Positions 1 through 11,473 of a stretch of 64,000 nt of DNA are shown here, piece after piece. A model generated the notes under the pieces. That model did not search any database, was not told the DNA's origin, and saw nothing but the letters and a program-made list of their open reading frames with translations. Every line of letters starts with the position of its first letter. Position 1 is the first letter of the stretch. Origin of the DNA: Ectobius pallidus (Eukaryota > Arthropoda > Insecta > Blattodea > Ectobiidae); contig CAXKWD010000002.1 in the NCBI GenBank assembly GCA_964059195.1, positions 162,074,559 through 162,138,558 of the forward strand, in the 5' to 3' direction. Position numbers and translations under genes: made by a program.

Positions 1-414
1 TGTCGTTGTATAAGATCGTTACCACAGCTGTTCTATTAAAGTCCTTAGTCTATTGATATTCTTAATGAATTAATTCATAAAATTTTCAATTCATAATATT
101 ATTATTGTTATTATTAATATTATTACTGATTATCAGCCTGTGATAAGATTATTTACATTCAATAGTAATTGTGGTTGAATGGTATCATTACTACAGCTGC
201 TCTATTCAAGTCCCTAGTCTATTGATATTCTTACTGAATTAATTCTTCGAAATTTCAATTCACATTGATTATTAATTATTATTATTATTGATAATACAAT
301 CAGACTGTGATAAGATTATTTATTAAGTGCCAGTTTGGTACTTTATGAGATTGTGTGTGGGGGATGGGAAAAAGTCTGTCTGTCCATCCATGTGTCTGTA
401 TGAGAGATAACTCA

Positions 415-800
415 AATATGCTTTATTGGATTTTAATGAAACATGGTATATACATTTATAATGTTCATGGGAAGAAGCCTATCGGTTGACAGGTACCGGG
501 GTAAAGCCCAATTTAGTGTCTATTTTAAAGGCGTGATAACTCAAATATGCTCTATCGGATTTTCATGAAACTTGGTATATGCACTTATAATGTCCATGGG
601 AAGACATCTATTGATATTGGACCAAATCGGTTGGCTGGTAACGGAATAAGGCCCAATTTAGTGCCTTCTTATGGTAATATATCAGAAAGGTGCGATAACT
701 CAAATACGCTTTATCGGATTTTCATGAAACTAGGTATACAAATTTATAATGTCCATGGCAAATAGCCTGTTTATTTTGGACCAAATTGGTTGACCGGTAC
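415..800 (+). repeat. Short tandem repeats, about 140 bp unit, copy A
   Basis: Three degenerate units each contain gataactcaaatatgcttta, a phrase like catgaaacttggtata, aatgtccatggga and a segment like ggaccaaatcggttg. Similar gataactcaaa/gaaacttggtat phrases occur in many invertebrate repeats, but I cannot name the element. Small ORFs through the units are repeat artefacts. Confidence 0.7.
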
Positions 801-817
801 TAGAGTAACAACTAATT

Positions 818-2471
818 CCGGGGTGTGCGGGCAAAGAGAGTTAAGTCCACTATTCTCAAAAATTGAGATATGTCTACAGGCTTCTAGATAAAAATGTTCT
901 CTACATTTGTGTTAAGTCCACTAAGTCATATTAAAAAAATCACGGCAGTTATGGACGTGTGCCTCATGGGTTTATTCGTCTGAAAAGAGATGTTGTGCGG
1001 GTAAAGTGTGTTAAGTCACTATGATGGGATTTAACACTCTTTACACGGAAGGGGGGTCGCAAAGGATTCTAGTTTTTATTACGAGATAAGTCCTGTAGAA
1101 ATTACTTAACCTTCTTTGCCCGACTGTATATTTTCCTAAAGGAAAATTTATTTTGACGTATCTCTTTTGTTATTGTTTTATATTTTCATAATATTGGCGA
1201 TAGGCCTACTGCTTGCTAATAACCCGCGTTTTATTCTCGTGGCAGTAGTTGATTGTTGTGGCAAGGGAAGGGAAGTCAGTGAAATTGAAGCGAAAATGGC
1301 ATCAAGAGGGGAAAAAATGCTTGAAATCCTACAAAGACAATGTGATGTTTCATCCAAATACAACAGGAATGAAAATTCAGGTAATACAGTGATCCTTATG
1401 TCTTCTTAAACAATAAGTTTTCACCGATTTGCAGTGCATCTGTTTCTGTGTTGTTATTAATCTGGCACAAGTCAGTGAGCGATTTATGATGTCAACTTCT
1501 TTTAGTGTGCCTTGGCAAAAAAAAACGCCCACATGTTACATGACTCATTATTTTTATTCGAGTTTGTTGTTATTAAAAATAACAGCAGGAATAAATGCAC
1601 ATGTGAACATTAATTCAACCTACACTGCCAACATTAACAAGAAACAAAACTATAATGTGCATTTATTGCATGGAGGTACGCCGTAGCGTTGTGGTTGAGG
1701 CACTGCGCTACCAACCGGAAGGTCGCGGGTTCGATTCCCGATGAGGTCGTTGAGATTTTTCAATTGGCCTGGTGGCATTATGGCCCTGGGGTCGACTCAG
1801 CCTCTAACAGAAATGAGTACCAGGAGCAATCCTGGGGGTAAAGGCGGCCGGTGCGTAAGGCTGACAACCTTACCACCTTCATGTGCCGAATGTCCAAAAT
1901 CTGGGAGCCTCAACCTTCTGGAACCCTCTGGGCCTCCATGGCCTGTATAGGGATCACTTTACCTTTTTACATTTATTGCGTAGCCTATTATCAGTATCTA
2001 CTTCTTAACAGCGGTACAAAATAATTTATTATTAAATTCTTAGCATAAGGCTGTCATGTTCATCAACAACTTTTCCACCAGACATTTAATAAACAGTACA
2101 TCTGTAGTATGGTCCTGTGACAATAAATACGTAAAAGTGTATTGCTCAAACCACTTACAATATAATATTTATTTTAAAACAGTCCCATTAAATAACATTC
2201 AACTAAGAGGTAAGTCCAAAACACAGTCGTGCATACTGAGATAAGTCCACATATCTCACTTTTTTTTAAAATAGTAGTTCTGTGAAGTCCTAATAAGGTT
2301 AACCGAAACTCAATACCCACATGTTCTCCATAAATAGCCAGTGAATAATAATTCATGAAAACTTTAAACGTTTTGTCAAACACTTAATTACAGAGACCTT
2401 CTGAAACTTTAAATTCAATTTTCTCAATAACAGGAAATGTGGACTTAACTCTCTTTGCTCGCACACCCCGG
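818..2471 (+). mobile_element. Non-autonomous TIR DNA transposon with AATT target duplication
   Basis: The 1654 bp element begins CCGGGGTGTGCGGGCAAAG and ends with the inverted counterpart. The terminal inverted repeat is about 33 bp with one mismatch. AATT flanks both ends (814..817 and 2472..2475), and the other tandem copy supplies the empty site at 4332. A motif close to taagtccac recurs inside both ends (about 850, 911, 1010, 2212, 2242, 2446), looking like subterminal transposase-binding repeats. No transposase ORF is visible. Superfamily is uncertain; the 4 bp duplication fits several. Confidence 0.85.
1670..1969 (+). mobile_element. tRNA-derived SINE inside the TIR element
   Basis: The 300 bp insert has a tRNA-like head with an A-box-like segment (tagcgttgtggttgaggc) and a B box (ggttcgattcccg near 1728), then a body and a short T-rich tail. 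The 10 bp direct repeat catttattgc flanks it at 1660..1669 and 1970..1979, the mark of LINE-driven retroposition. It is not a functional tRNA gene, since no full cloverleaf follows. Confidence 0.85.
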
Positions 2472-2792
2472 AATTAAATTTCACATGCTTTTTAAAATCA
2501 TGTCTATACTAAAATGCCGCATTTCTAATCATGAGGGCTTTGACTCCAAAGCAGTCAGATGTTTGTTTATATTGTTGAACAAGTTTAAATTGAGTATAGG
2601 TACTACATGAATACTGTTATATAGGCCTAAAGAAGGCATATTACTGAGAAATAATTAGCAGAGTTCTCTGCTACTGAATCTTGAGAAATGTTGACATATT
2701 TTAAGAATTTCAAGTTGTAATATATTTAGCTTTGACAAATAACACTATTTCTTCACATATTGTTATTAAACGAGACCGTTAATCTGAGCGAC

Positions 2793-2870
2793 ATTGCTGA
2801 AATGGTAATGTCTTGGACTCGTATTCTGGAGGTCCCAGATTCAAATCCCAGCCAATTGGACATGGATTTT
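2793..2870 (+). repeat. tRNA-like segment in repeat copy A
   Basis: The stretch ttgctgaaatggtaatg (A-box like) is followed about 40 bp later by gattcaaatcccag (B-box like), then a T-rich run. The same arrangement occurs in copy B, so it predates the tandem duplication and is probably a SINE head embedded in the repeat. Confidence 0.5.
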
Positions 2871-3899
2871 TTTAATGTTTTTTATTTATTTTTTATGTGA
2901 GTATGCGATTGTCAAGATATCACAGCAAAATCCAAATATAAGTCGCCCCTTAAGCTCCGCTACTCGATATTCACATTTGCACGGAATGTATGATGTATTT
3001 TGTTTCTGAGCAAAGCAGGGTGACCAAATGTCCTTGTATATTGTCGCAAGTGCCTTGTACCCACTTCCTTGTATATTGTCGCAAGTGCCTTGTACCCACC
3101 TCTAAATATATTTTAAATAATGCATAACACTAACCATGCATTTTCGCATAATGTACGATACACTGTTTGTAGGTTTCGAAAGTGTGCCATATTATATCGC
3201 AAGGTTTGTCAGCCTGTCACAGCTCGTCTAGCAGTATGATATCACATCTCCAACTTCCAATCACGAGTTTCTTCATAATACCTGGACAGAAGAATTTGGT
3301 AGATCATGGTATAAAAGAAAGTGCATCAGTGAGGGTGTGGCTGATTCATCCCAAGGTGCAACTTATATTTGGATTTTCCCGATATCACAAATCTGTAGTT
3401 CTGCTGATGCTGGACGATTTTAATCTGATTAAAAAAAAAATATTTACTGCATATCATAATTGCAATTATAACTGATTCAACAAAAGCATTCTGTCACTTT
3501 GTTACATCAGTTTACCTGATTTTATATTCAATAGAAATTGGGTTGTATATGATCATTACTACAGCTGTCAAATCAAGAACTCAGTCTACTGATATTTGTA
3601 CTGAATTAATTCTTTAAATTTTCAATTCATATTGATTATTAAAATCAGCTGTGATAAAATTATGTATATTCAATAGTAATTGTAGTTGTATAAGATCGTT
3701 ACCACAGATATTCTATTGAAGTCCTTAGTCTATTGATATTCTTACTTAATTAATTCTTCAAATTATCAATCCATATTGATTATAAAGTATTACTGGTAAT
3801 ACAATCAGCCTGTGATAAGATTATTTATTAAGTGCCAGTTTGGTACTTTATGAAATTGTGTGGGGGATGGGAAAAAGTCTGACCGTCCGTCCGTGTGTC

Positions 3900-4325
3900 T
3901 GTATGCGAGATAACTGAAATATGCTTTATCGGATTTTAATGAAACTTGGTATACACATTTATAATGTTCACGGGAAGGAGCCTATTGATATTGGATCAAA
4001 TCGGTTGACCAGTACCGGAGTAAAGCCCAATTTAGTGTCTATTTTAAAGGCGCGATAACTCAAATACGCAATATTGGATTTTCATGAAACTTGGTATATG
4101 CATTTATAATGTCCATGGGAAGACGTCTATTGATATTGGACCAAATCGGTTGGCCGGTACCGGAATTAGGCCCAATTTAGTGCCTTATTGTGGTAATATA
4201 TCAGAAAGGTGCGATAACTCAAATATGCTTTATCGGAATTTCATGAAACTTGGTATACAAATATATAATGTCCATGGCAAATAGCCTGTTTATTTTGGAC
4301 CAAACTGGAAGACCGGTACCAGAGT
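3900..4325 (+). repeat. Short tandem repeats, about 140 bp unit, copy B
   Basis: This is the counterpart of the block at 415..800, with the same three units in the same order and similar divergence. It ends at agagtaacaactaatt, the exact point where copy A carries the transposon at 818..2471. Confidence 0.7.
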
Positions 4326-4597
4326 AACAACTAATTCAAGTTCACATGTTTTTTTTTTAAATCATGTCTATACTAAAATGCTGCATTTCTAATCATGAGG
4401 GCTTTGACTCCAATGCAGTCAGATGTTTGTTTATATCGTTGAACAAATTAAATTTAAGTACTACGAGAACACTGTTATATAGGCCTAAAGAAGGTTTATT
4501 ACTATGAAATAATTAGCAGAGTTCTTTGCTACTGAATCTTGTGAAATGTTGACATATTTTAAGAATTTCAAGTTGCAATACATTTACTATTGGTAAA

Positions 4598-4695
4598 CTG
4601 AGCGACATTGCTGAAATGGTAACGTCTTGGACTCGTTTTCTGGAGGTCCTAGGTTCAAATCCTGGCCAGTTGGACATGGATTTTTTATGTTTTTT
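4598..4695 (+). repeat. tRNA-like segment in repeat copy B
   Basis: Counterpart of the segment near 2793: ttgctgaaatggtaacg, then ggttcaaatcctgg, then a T-rich run. The B box is closer to consensus here than in copy A. Confidence 0.5.
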
Positions 4696-5362
4696 TATTA
4701 TTTTATTTTTATGTGAGCATGCGAATGTCAAGATATCAAGGCGAAATCAAAATATAAGTCACCCCTTAAGCTCTGCCCACTTGATTTTCACATATGCATG
4801 GACTGTGTGAAGTATTTTGTTTCTGAGCGAAGCAGGGGGACCAACTGTCCTTGTATATTGTCCCAAGTGCCTTGTACCCACCTCTGCATATAGTCTAAAT
4901 AATGCATAACACTAACCACATAGGTAAGTGTACAAAGTGGAGATGGCAGTCGTAGCGAAGTGCCCTTGCATTTTCGAATAATGTACGATACATTTTTGTA
5001 GGTTTCGAAAATGTGTTACATTATATCTCCCGCAAGGTTGTCAGCCTGTCACTGCTCGTCTAGCGGTATGATGTCACACCTCCAATGCCCAATCACAAGT
5101 TTCTTCATAATACGAGGACAGAAGAATTTGGTAGACCGTGGTATGAAAGAAAGTGCATCAGTGTGGGTGTGGCCGATTCATCCCAAGGTGCGACTTATAT
5201 TTGGATTTTCCCGATATCACAAATCTGTAGTTCTGCTGATGCTGGACGATTTTAATCTGATTTTAAAAAAGTATTTTCTGCATATCATAATTGCAATTAT
5301 AACTGATTCAACAAAAGCATTCTGTCACTTTGTTACATCAGTTTACCTGATTTTATATTCAA

Positions 5363-6307
5363 CTAGCTGAAAAGGACTTTCTATTTTGAAACTCTAGGTC
5401 CTTATAGCCTATAATATGTATGTAAAACTTGAAATGAAGAAAAAGATTTATCAAACTATTCCATCAGAAAACGCTAGATATAGCTTTTTATGGCTCATAG
5501 AGGATGTCGAATGCTGCATTCCGTTGCTTCTACACATCATGCCTGGGAGGGGTTGAAATAAGAAGAAACATAAATTACATAAGATTGTATTGACTTGACG
5601 GAAAATTTTATTTCTCATTCTCATGTTATAACCCTTTCGGGGCTGAAATAAAATAGAAATGCAGTATCACTTTCATACTTTCCTCCCCTAAAACCCGGGA
5701 CATAATATACTGCGAGTATAGGACTCAAAATGTTCCATCCCATGCTTAGGGCCTATGATAAATCTCAACTAATACAAAGCCTACAGCTATGGATAACTGA
5801 CTATTTACCGACTTCTGATATAGCATACTCACACACTTAAGTTGTACCTGCAATACGACCTCTTATTCTACATCAAAATGTGAAGTGAGAAAATATTTCT
5901 TATGTCTAGGGTAGAGAAAGTTGTGTGACTGCATCATACTTTGCTTTATTTTCGTGTAATTCATTTTTCAGTAATTATTTTCGCCAATATATTACATCGA
6001 TTCAATCATAATTCGTTGAAGTCCAGTTGCCAAGGCCCAATGTTATCAAAGTAAACAATACACGGTTGTCATGTGAACTGAACAGCATTTCATTGTTTTT
6101 AGTATAATATTCTCAGAAATTATATAATTTTCAAGGGAAGGAGTATTTTATTTGAATTTTAATGTTGACCGCGTTACTTTCCGGGCTTAACTGGGTATGT
6201 GTGCAAAATTTTGTACAAATTGGTGAAGAAATGTGGATTTGTATAAGGAACAAACATACATACATACATACATACCCACAAACACACATTTGACTTTATA
6301 TATTAGA
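5363..6307 (+). mobile_element. Retroelement fragment inserted in repeat copy B
   Basis: This segment of about 945 bp is absent from the same point in copy A (near 3525). It ends in gcaaaattttgtacaaattg, a catacatacatac microsatellite and a terminus like tttatatattagatag, a 3' end style known from RTE-type LINEs and SINEs that use them. No ORF of size is present. The flanking duplication is at most a few bases (tag). Confidence 0.6.
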
Positions 6308-8104
6308 TAGTAATTGGGTTGTATATGATTATTACTACAGCTGTCAATTCACGCCCTCAGTCTACTGATATTTGTACTGGATTAGTTCTTTAAATTTTCA
6401 ATTCATATTGGCTATTATTATTATTGATAATCAGCCAGTGATAAGATTATTTATATTTAATAGTAATTGTAATTGTATAGGGTCATTACCACAGCTGTTC
6501 TATTCAAGTCCTTAGTCTATTGATATTCTTACTGAAATAATTCCTCAAATATCCAGGTTAGTGGTCTTTCTGATCCTAGGCTGTAATAATTGGAACTGCT
6601 CCGATTATCATTAATATTAATGCATTATTATTACATTATAGACCTTGGAAGGCATTTTTATCCAATTCACTGTTCAATCAATTTGGTGACTATTGTCACC
6701 ATTTCTTGTTATGGATTTCCAAGACTTTTAGGTGTCTTCTTACAATTTGAATGATAATTTATTCTTTGGGAGAGCTCCCATATTTATTGTGTCAATATAG
6801 TGTTGTATATACTTTGTGGATTCTAAATATATTGCTAGAGTTGTTTGGATTGTATCTTCTCTACCATCCTTCCTGGGTGGGGTTTCTGATCTAACGATCT
6901 CTAGGTGATGGTGCTCTTCAAGCTTCCAGGGTTTCTTACTTATAATTGGTCAGCTTTCATGTAAGTTATTACCTACTCCACTTAACAAACTTTAAAATAT
7001 TCCATCCTCAGCTAGTTCCACTGACGTCCACTGGGTGTCTTCCAGGTTATATGAATTTGGAGTTAGTTCCAATGACGTCCACCAATTGTCCTCCAGGTTT
7101 TATGAATTTGGATATGAGTTCATTATCCTTAGGGATATCAAAATTTAGAAGCCTATGTTTGTTTTTCTGGATGTGTAATTTTTCCCAAACAGGTAAGTCG
7201 TTTCTGAACATATTTTAGTAATTTTGGCTCACTATTGAAATCATGACTTGTTGACCAGATATGATGAGCCACTGCAGATTTTTCTATCTGTTGGTATTTA
7301 ATATTTCTCACGTGTTCCTTGTACCTTAGATTTACATTTCTCTTTGTTTTGCCTACATATACTTTCTCACAAGTATTAAGTCAATTTCATAAATGCATGA
7401 ATTTTTACTATGTGGAATTTTGTCTTTCATGCCTGATCTTAGTAGATTTTTTAACCTGCATTTGTTAGTAGGTGGCAAAGTGATGTTCAGTTCATTGAAT
7501 TTTTTTTTGAAATTTGTGATACATTAAAGGATGAGAAGTGAATTTCTTGAACACTGTTTCATCTTTGGAATTTGTTAGGGCAGTAGTTTCTCTTATAAGC
7601 TTTTGGTTCTCAATTTTTTTTTTTTTTTTCTTGTTCACCATATTTTCAGTGAATCCATTAATTTTTGCTGTCTCTAAGATATGCTGGTATTCCAATTTTA
7701 TATTCTTTGCTGTGCAACGGTAAGTTATTAGTTAACCAATCACTAGCGAGAATGTTTATTACAGATAGCTTATGAGGTGTTGGATTGTAACCATTCTGCT
7801 TGTTATAATTGTCTGTGTATCTTTTCTGTAAATTCCAAATTCTAATTTCCTGCTATTTCTAATAATCTTGATGTCTAAAAAGGGTAACATATTATTTGCT
7901 TCAACTTCTGCTGTGAATTTTACTGAACAGTCCTGAGGTTTAGTAGTTTGACCGTATCTTCCATCAATTTCTTATTCACTATGGCGACTATGGCCAAGCT
8001 CTGAAGATCTGTGGAAAACTTTCTGTGAAATGTATTTCCATAAAGCTCATGTATAAATTAGCTAAGAATGGAGACAGTGGGTTTCCCATTGCCAGCCCCT
8101 CTTT

Positions 8105-8338
8105 CTACTCATAGAATTTTCCCCTAAATGTAAAGAAATTTTGATCAATGCATAACTTTGTCAATTCTAAATATTCTTGTACTACTTCTTTTTCTAGATT
8201 TATTGATGTAAGCCAGTTCTCTAGTGTCATTAACAACTTATCTTTAGGAATACTAGGAAACAAAGAAATGACATCAGAGAAAACCAATATGCTACTTTCA
8301 TCCACTTCCAGGACTTTGCTTTTATCTATTAATTCCAT
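8105..8338 (-). pseudogene. Penelope-like RT, palm part
   Basis: The piece contains VFSDVISLFPSIP, equivalent to motif A with its catalytic Asp, and FFTFRGKFYE, after which a stop replaces the usual residue and the frame continues with GLAMGNPLSPFLANLYM (motif B). Further down, near 7995, the expected YVDD box is missing: the sequence runs directly into AIVNKK. The enzyme is therefore inactive. Confidence 0.85.
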
Positions 8339-8373
8339 TGTGTTTTGATACTTAGGCTCTTGAACTGTGTTAA

Positions 8374-8727
8374 CTAACCATTTGGATAAATTATAAGTGG
8401 GGGATTTATATTATTGATAATAATCGGTCTCAACTTCCTGCCTTGTTTATGGATCTTTGGAAGGCCATAAATTCTAGGAATAGTGGGGTTGTTTGATTTA
8501 AAATTTCTCTTTTCTCTTTCGTTCACTATTCTCTCTACTTTGTTCATTGTATCACTGTAAGATTTTAGGAATATTTTAAGAGGATCTGTTTTTATTTCTT
8601 GAAATGCTTTACTTTGTAACAAACTATTCACATTTTTATCATATTCCACCTTATCCATTATTACTAATTTATTTCCTTTATCTGCTTTGGTGTATACTAC
8701 GGGTAGAATTCTGAAACAAGCCTTCAA
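8374..8727 (-). pseudogene. Penelope-like RT, N-terminal and finger part
   Basis: A 117-codon open stretch contains TKADKGNKLVIMDK and IPRIYGLPKIHK followed by LRPII. These are the signature blocks preceding the palm in Penelope-like reverse transcriptases. It breaks by frameshift near 8385 and continues in the frame of the piece at 8105..8338. No start codon is meaningful; the fragment is part of a dead element. Confidence 0.85.
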
Positions 8728-8760
8728 CTCCTCCTGAAACCTTCCTTAGTAAAGGAGGGT

Positions 8761-9265
8761 AAAAAGAAGGCACCTTCTTCAAATGCAAAATCAAATTCTC
8801 GGTTCTAACTTATAGCGTCCTCAATGAAGGGCAGCTTATAAAGCCTCCTTCAGTTGTCATGGACAGTTGGCATCTGCATGGAAAACAAATGTTCCCATAT
8901 GTTCGATTATGCATTAAATGTTGTTGTATAATGACTATTTATTTTATGAAAATTGATGACAAATTACAGTATTGAATTTTACTTCATTTTATGTCAGATT
9001 AGTAATTCCTGACCTCTTAATAGATAACAACATGAAGCTCTGAGAATATGCATAGGTTGGTAGTAACTAGCGTCTTTATTTCGTTGTACGGGGCTGCAGC
9101 GAGACACACATCCGCACTTATCACTCGAATATCGAGCATATTATGGTACCAATGAATGAAATAATACAATAATGTAACATAAGTTAACTAGCAGGGCTCT
9201 GAAGCAAAGCCCAATGTCAGAATAAGGTAAGTGATTTTTCCATTCTATGAGCTACTGATGCTATA
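8761..9265. other. Spacer, nothing recognised
   Basis: About 500 bp with no ORF, clear repeat boundary or RNA gene that I can support. Confidence 0.4.
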
Positions 9266-9267
9266 GC

Positions 9268-9395
9268 ATGCTTTGCTATCTGGTATGGACACTGCCCTCT
9301 CACAGTGTGTTTTTGGTCTTGGTTTAACATGCATGTCTAGTGTTCAAGAGATCTCACGTTCAAATCCACCCCAAAGTGACTTTTTTTTTTTTTAT
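9268..9395 (+). repeat. tRNA-like segment with T-rich tail
   Basis: A segment ending cacgttcaaatccaccc (B-box like) is followed by a T12 run. It resembles the heads near 2793 and 4598 in layout. A SINE fragment is plausible; evidence is weak. Confidence 0.35.
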
Positions 9396-9687
9396 TTATG
9401 TGAAATTACGCTGATTCCATTCTTGTGTTCTATTTTATCAATGTGCTTAAATAAGTATTATATTCTTCTTAAAAAAAAAAAAAGCTGGGAATTCATCGTC
9501 TTTCATTGATTCGTGCATTTTCTAACATTGACCTGTAACATCAGTCCTAAAGAATGGTAACATAAGCCTATAAATGTTATTTCACGAACACAAACTTGCT
9601 TCAAAGTTATTGTGTTGCGATAAAATTGCATAGGCCTATACTCAGGACAAAACTGCATACGAGGTAATAATTACCTCGGAAGAAGGT

Positions 9688-10185
9688 TTGTCGGATGATC
9701 CACATTCCTCAGGTAATCAAGAAACTGGTAATGCCCAGAAGATCTCAAATAGGCCTTTGTATAGTGAAACTGTAAAGAAAATTCCCCTTGTAACCCCAAG
9801 TGATTCTAAAACTGTCCTTGGAAATGACAAAAAAGACACTAAACAGTTTAACAGTGAATGGCAAGTCGTACGACGTAAGACGAAAGTTGTTGGGAATAAC
9901 AAGACTTCTAGTGCCATAAAGAGCGTACCCAAGTTTGTGGATCTACACGTGTATAGGCTGCACCCAGAAACTACAGTTGATGATATGAAGAACTTTCTGA
10001 TACCAAGTTTTCCAGACATTGTGTGTGAACAGTTAACTGGAAGAAACTCACACCTATACTCATCGTTTAAGGTTTCTGTGTATGAGAGTAACTTTAAGAA
10101 AGCCATGGATGCATCCCTTTGGCCTGAGGGCACGTGTATTGGGAAGTTTTTTCGTGCACGCGAAAAGATTCCTCCACAGGGTTAA
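9688..10185 (+). pseudogene. LINE A ORF1, C-terminal part
   Basis: An open stretch of 165 codons without an ATG start. The last 70 residues (VYRLHPETTVDDMKNFL to SLWPEGTCIGKFF) match the C-terminal domain seen in ORF1 proteins of CR1-like LINEs, and the minus-strand LINE's ORF1 has the same domain (SRYGNTVKAEDIAEFL to DIWPSGVLFFPF). The zinc-finger N-terminus is missing, consistent with 5' truncation. ORF2 starts in another frame within its last 50 bp. Confidence 0.75.
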
Positions 10186-11402
10186 TTTATAATCCGGGCC
10201 TATTATTGCTGAATGTTCAAGGTCTTACTGAGAGTAAAATGAACGAGATAGAAATTGAATATTTAAACAATTACGACAGCTTAAAATATTTGTGTTTTAC
10301 AGAAATATGGGCTAACATGTATTCCATTCATTCTCTTATATTTAAAAGTTTTAATTTGACAAGCTTCTATTGTCGTAATAGATATATACATGGGGGAGTA
10401 GGCTTGTGGTGTAAAGTGGGGGTAGAGGCCTGTAACATAAATCTTATTGAATTTTGTTTCGAAAAGGATTTCGAAATATGTGGACTGAAAACCAAGGTAA
10501 ACAACTCTATGTTTGTAATCCTATGTTGTTACCGTTCACCCTCAGGTAATATTAATGTATTTTTAAAGGGTATATATAATGTTTTAAACTTTGTGTACTC
10601 TTCCAATCTCAATTTAATCTTATGTGGAGATTTTAATATTGATTCTTATAGCTCTTCCAGTATTTTTTTAGATTTTAGTAATTTATTGTCTGTATTTGGA
10701 TTGGAGCATAAAGTCAAGTGGCCCACACGTGTTTACGGTTCATCGGTCACGACACTTGATAATATTTTCATGAACAGTCTTGTTCAAGTTACTTGCTGTG
10801 TGTTTGACAATACGCTTTCCGATCATCGTACTGTTATATTGGAATTTGAGAATGAAATTAAAATTAATGAATGTTAGTCTTATATCAAGAGAATTTTTAA
10901 TTCTTACAATACTGAATGCTTCTTATCTATGCTATTGTACGAGGATTGGATAGGTGTGTATGATTGCTATGATTTTAATGAGAAGTTTAGATATTTCTAT
11001 CAGACACTGTTGTTATACTTTAACGTCTGTTTCCCATTAGTTAAATTTAAATATAGAAAGAATAATAAATCGTGGGTAAACAATGAAATCAAATGCTCAA
11101 GCTCACGTTTGAAAGATATGTATTTTTTGTGTAAACTTTATCCTGAGCTTAATGATAGGTATAAGGAATCTAAGCGTAATCATAAAAGACTTGTAAAGGA
11201 AACAAAAAAGAGATATTATGAAAGTATTTTAAATAATGCAACTAACAAAGGCAAGATGGCATGGAAAATTATTCATCAACTTACAAAACCCGATGAGGAA
11301 CATGTTAACATAACGCTCAAAAATGAACTTGGTATAATTGACGATCCTCAGGAAGTAGTTGAATCTTTGATGTATTTTTTAAAGAAGCTCCAGAGAAAAT
11401 AA
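10134..11402 (+). pseudogene. LINE A ORF2, endonuclease part
   Basis: The N-terminal part of ORF2 shows the APE endonuclease blocks: LLLNVQGL, CFTEIW with the catalytic Glu, CGDFNID and LSDHRTV. A TAG stop at 10875..10877 interrupts the frame, which then continues open to 11402. A frameshift near 11390 leads into the RT frame. The protein would nick target DNA for target-primed reverse transcription; here it is dead. Confidence 0.85.
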
Positions 11403-11473
11403 TTTCAAATTTAGATGCCTCAAACCATAATTCAACAACTAATCATATTAAACAAGTTACTCAGTCTATTTAC

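Larger units (their letters stand above)
1..6560 (+). repeat. Tandem array of an unidentified repeat (net period about 1.7 kb)
   Basis: Two body copies, about 318..3525 and 3812..5362, are similar along their length once the insertion in each neighbourhood is removed. Each is flanked by a pair of related units of about 140 to 170 bp, recognisable by the phrases ctattgatattcttactgaa and cagcctgtgataagattatt. Units lie near 1, 169, 3526, 3664, 6307 and 6450, giving the order pair-body-pair-body-pair. The bodies share a block of short tandem repeats, a tRNA-like segment and a 3' part ending in ttacctgattttatattcaa. No ORF is conserved between copies beyond a short one (3182..3475 and 5011..5370) with matching but diverged translation. 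The pattern could be a tandem of an element with long direct terminal repeats or a satellite; I do not recognise it. Confidence 0.75.
6580..8760 (-). mobile_element. Penelope-like retroelement, degraded
   Basis: Read on the minus strand, the segment carries the reverse transcriptase blocks of Penelope-like elements and then a GIY-YIG endonuclease remnant. The order RT then GIY-YIG is typical of the group. Many stops and frameshifts interrupt it. RT parts are described separately; the GIY-YIG region at about 7430..7230 shows phrases like CIYEI, VGKTKRN and a downstream SAVAHH in mixed frames. Confidence 0.8.

Noticed and set aside
1681..1755. Possible tRNA gene
   Set aside because: A and B boxes are present, but the segment continues into a SINE body with target duplications and no complete cloverleaf.
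9717..10133. 138-codon minus-strand frame
   Set aside because: It is antisense to LINE A ORF1, whose C-terminal domain is recognisable on the plus strand.
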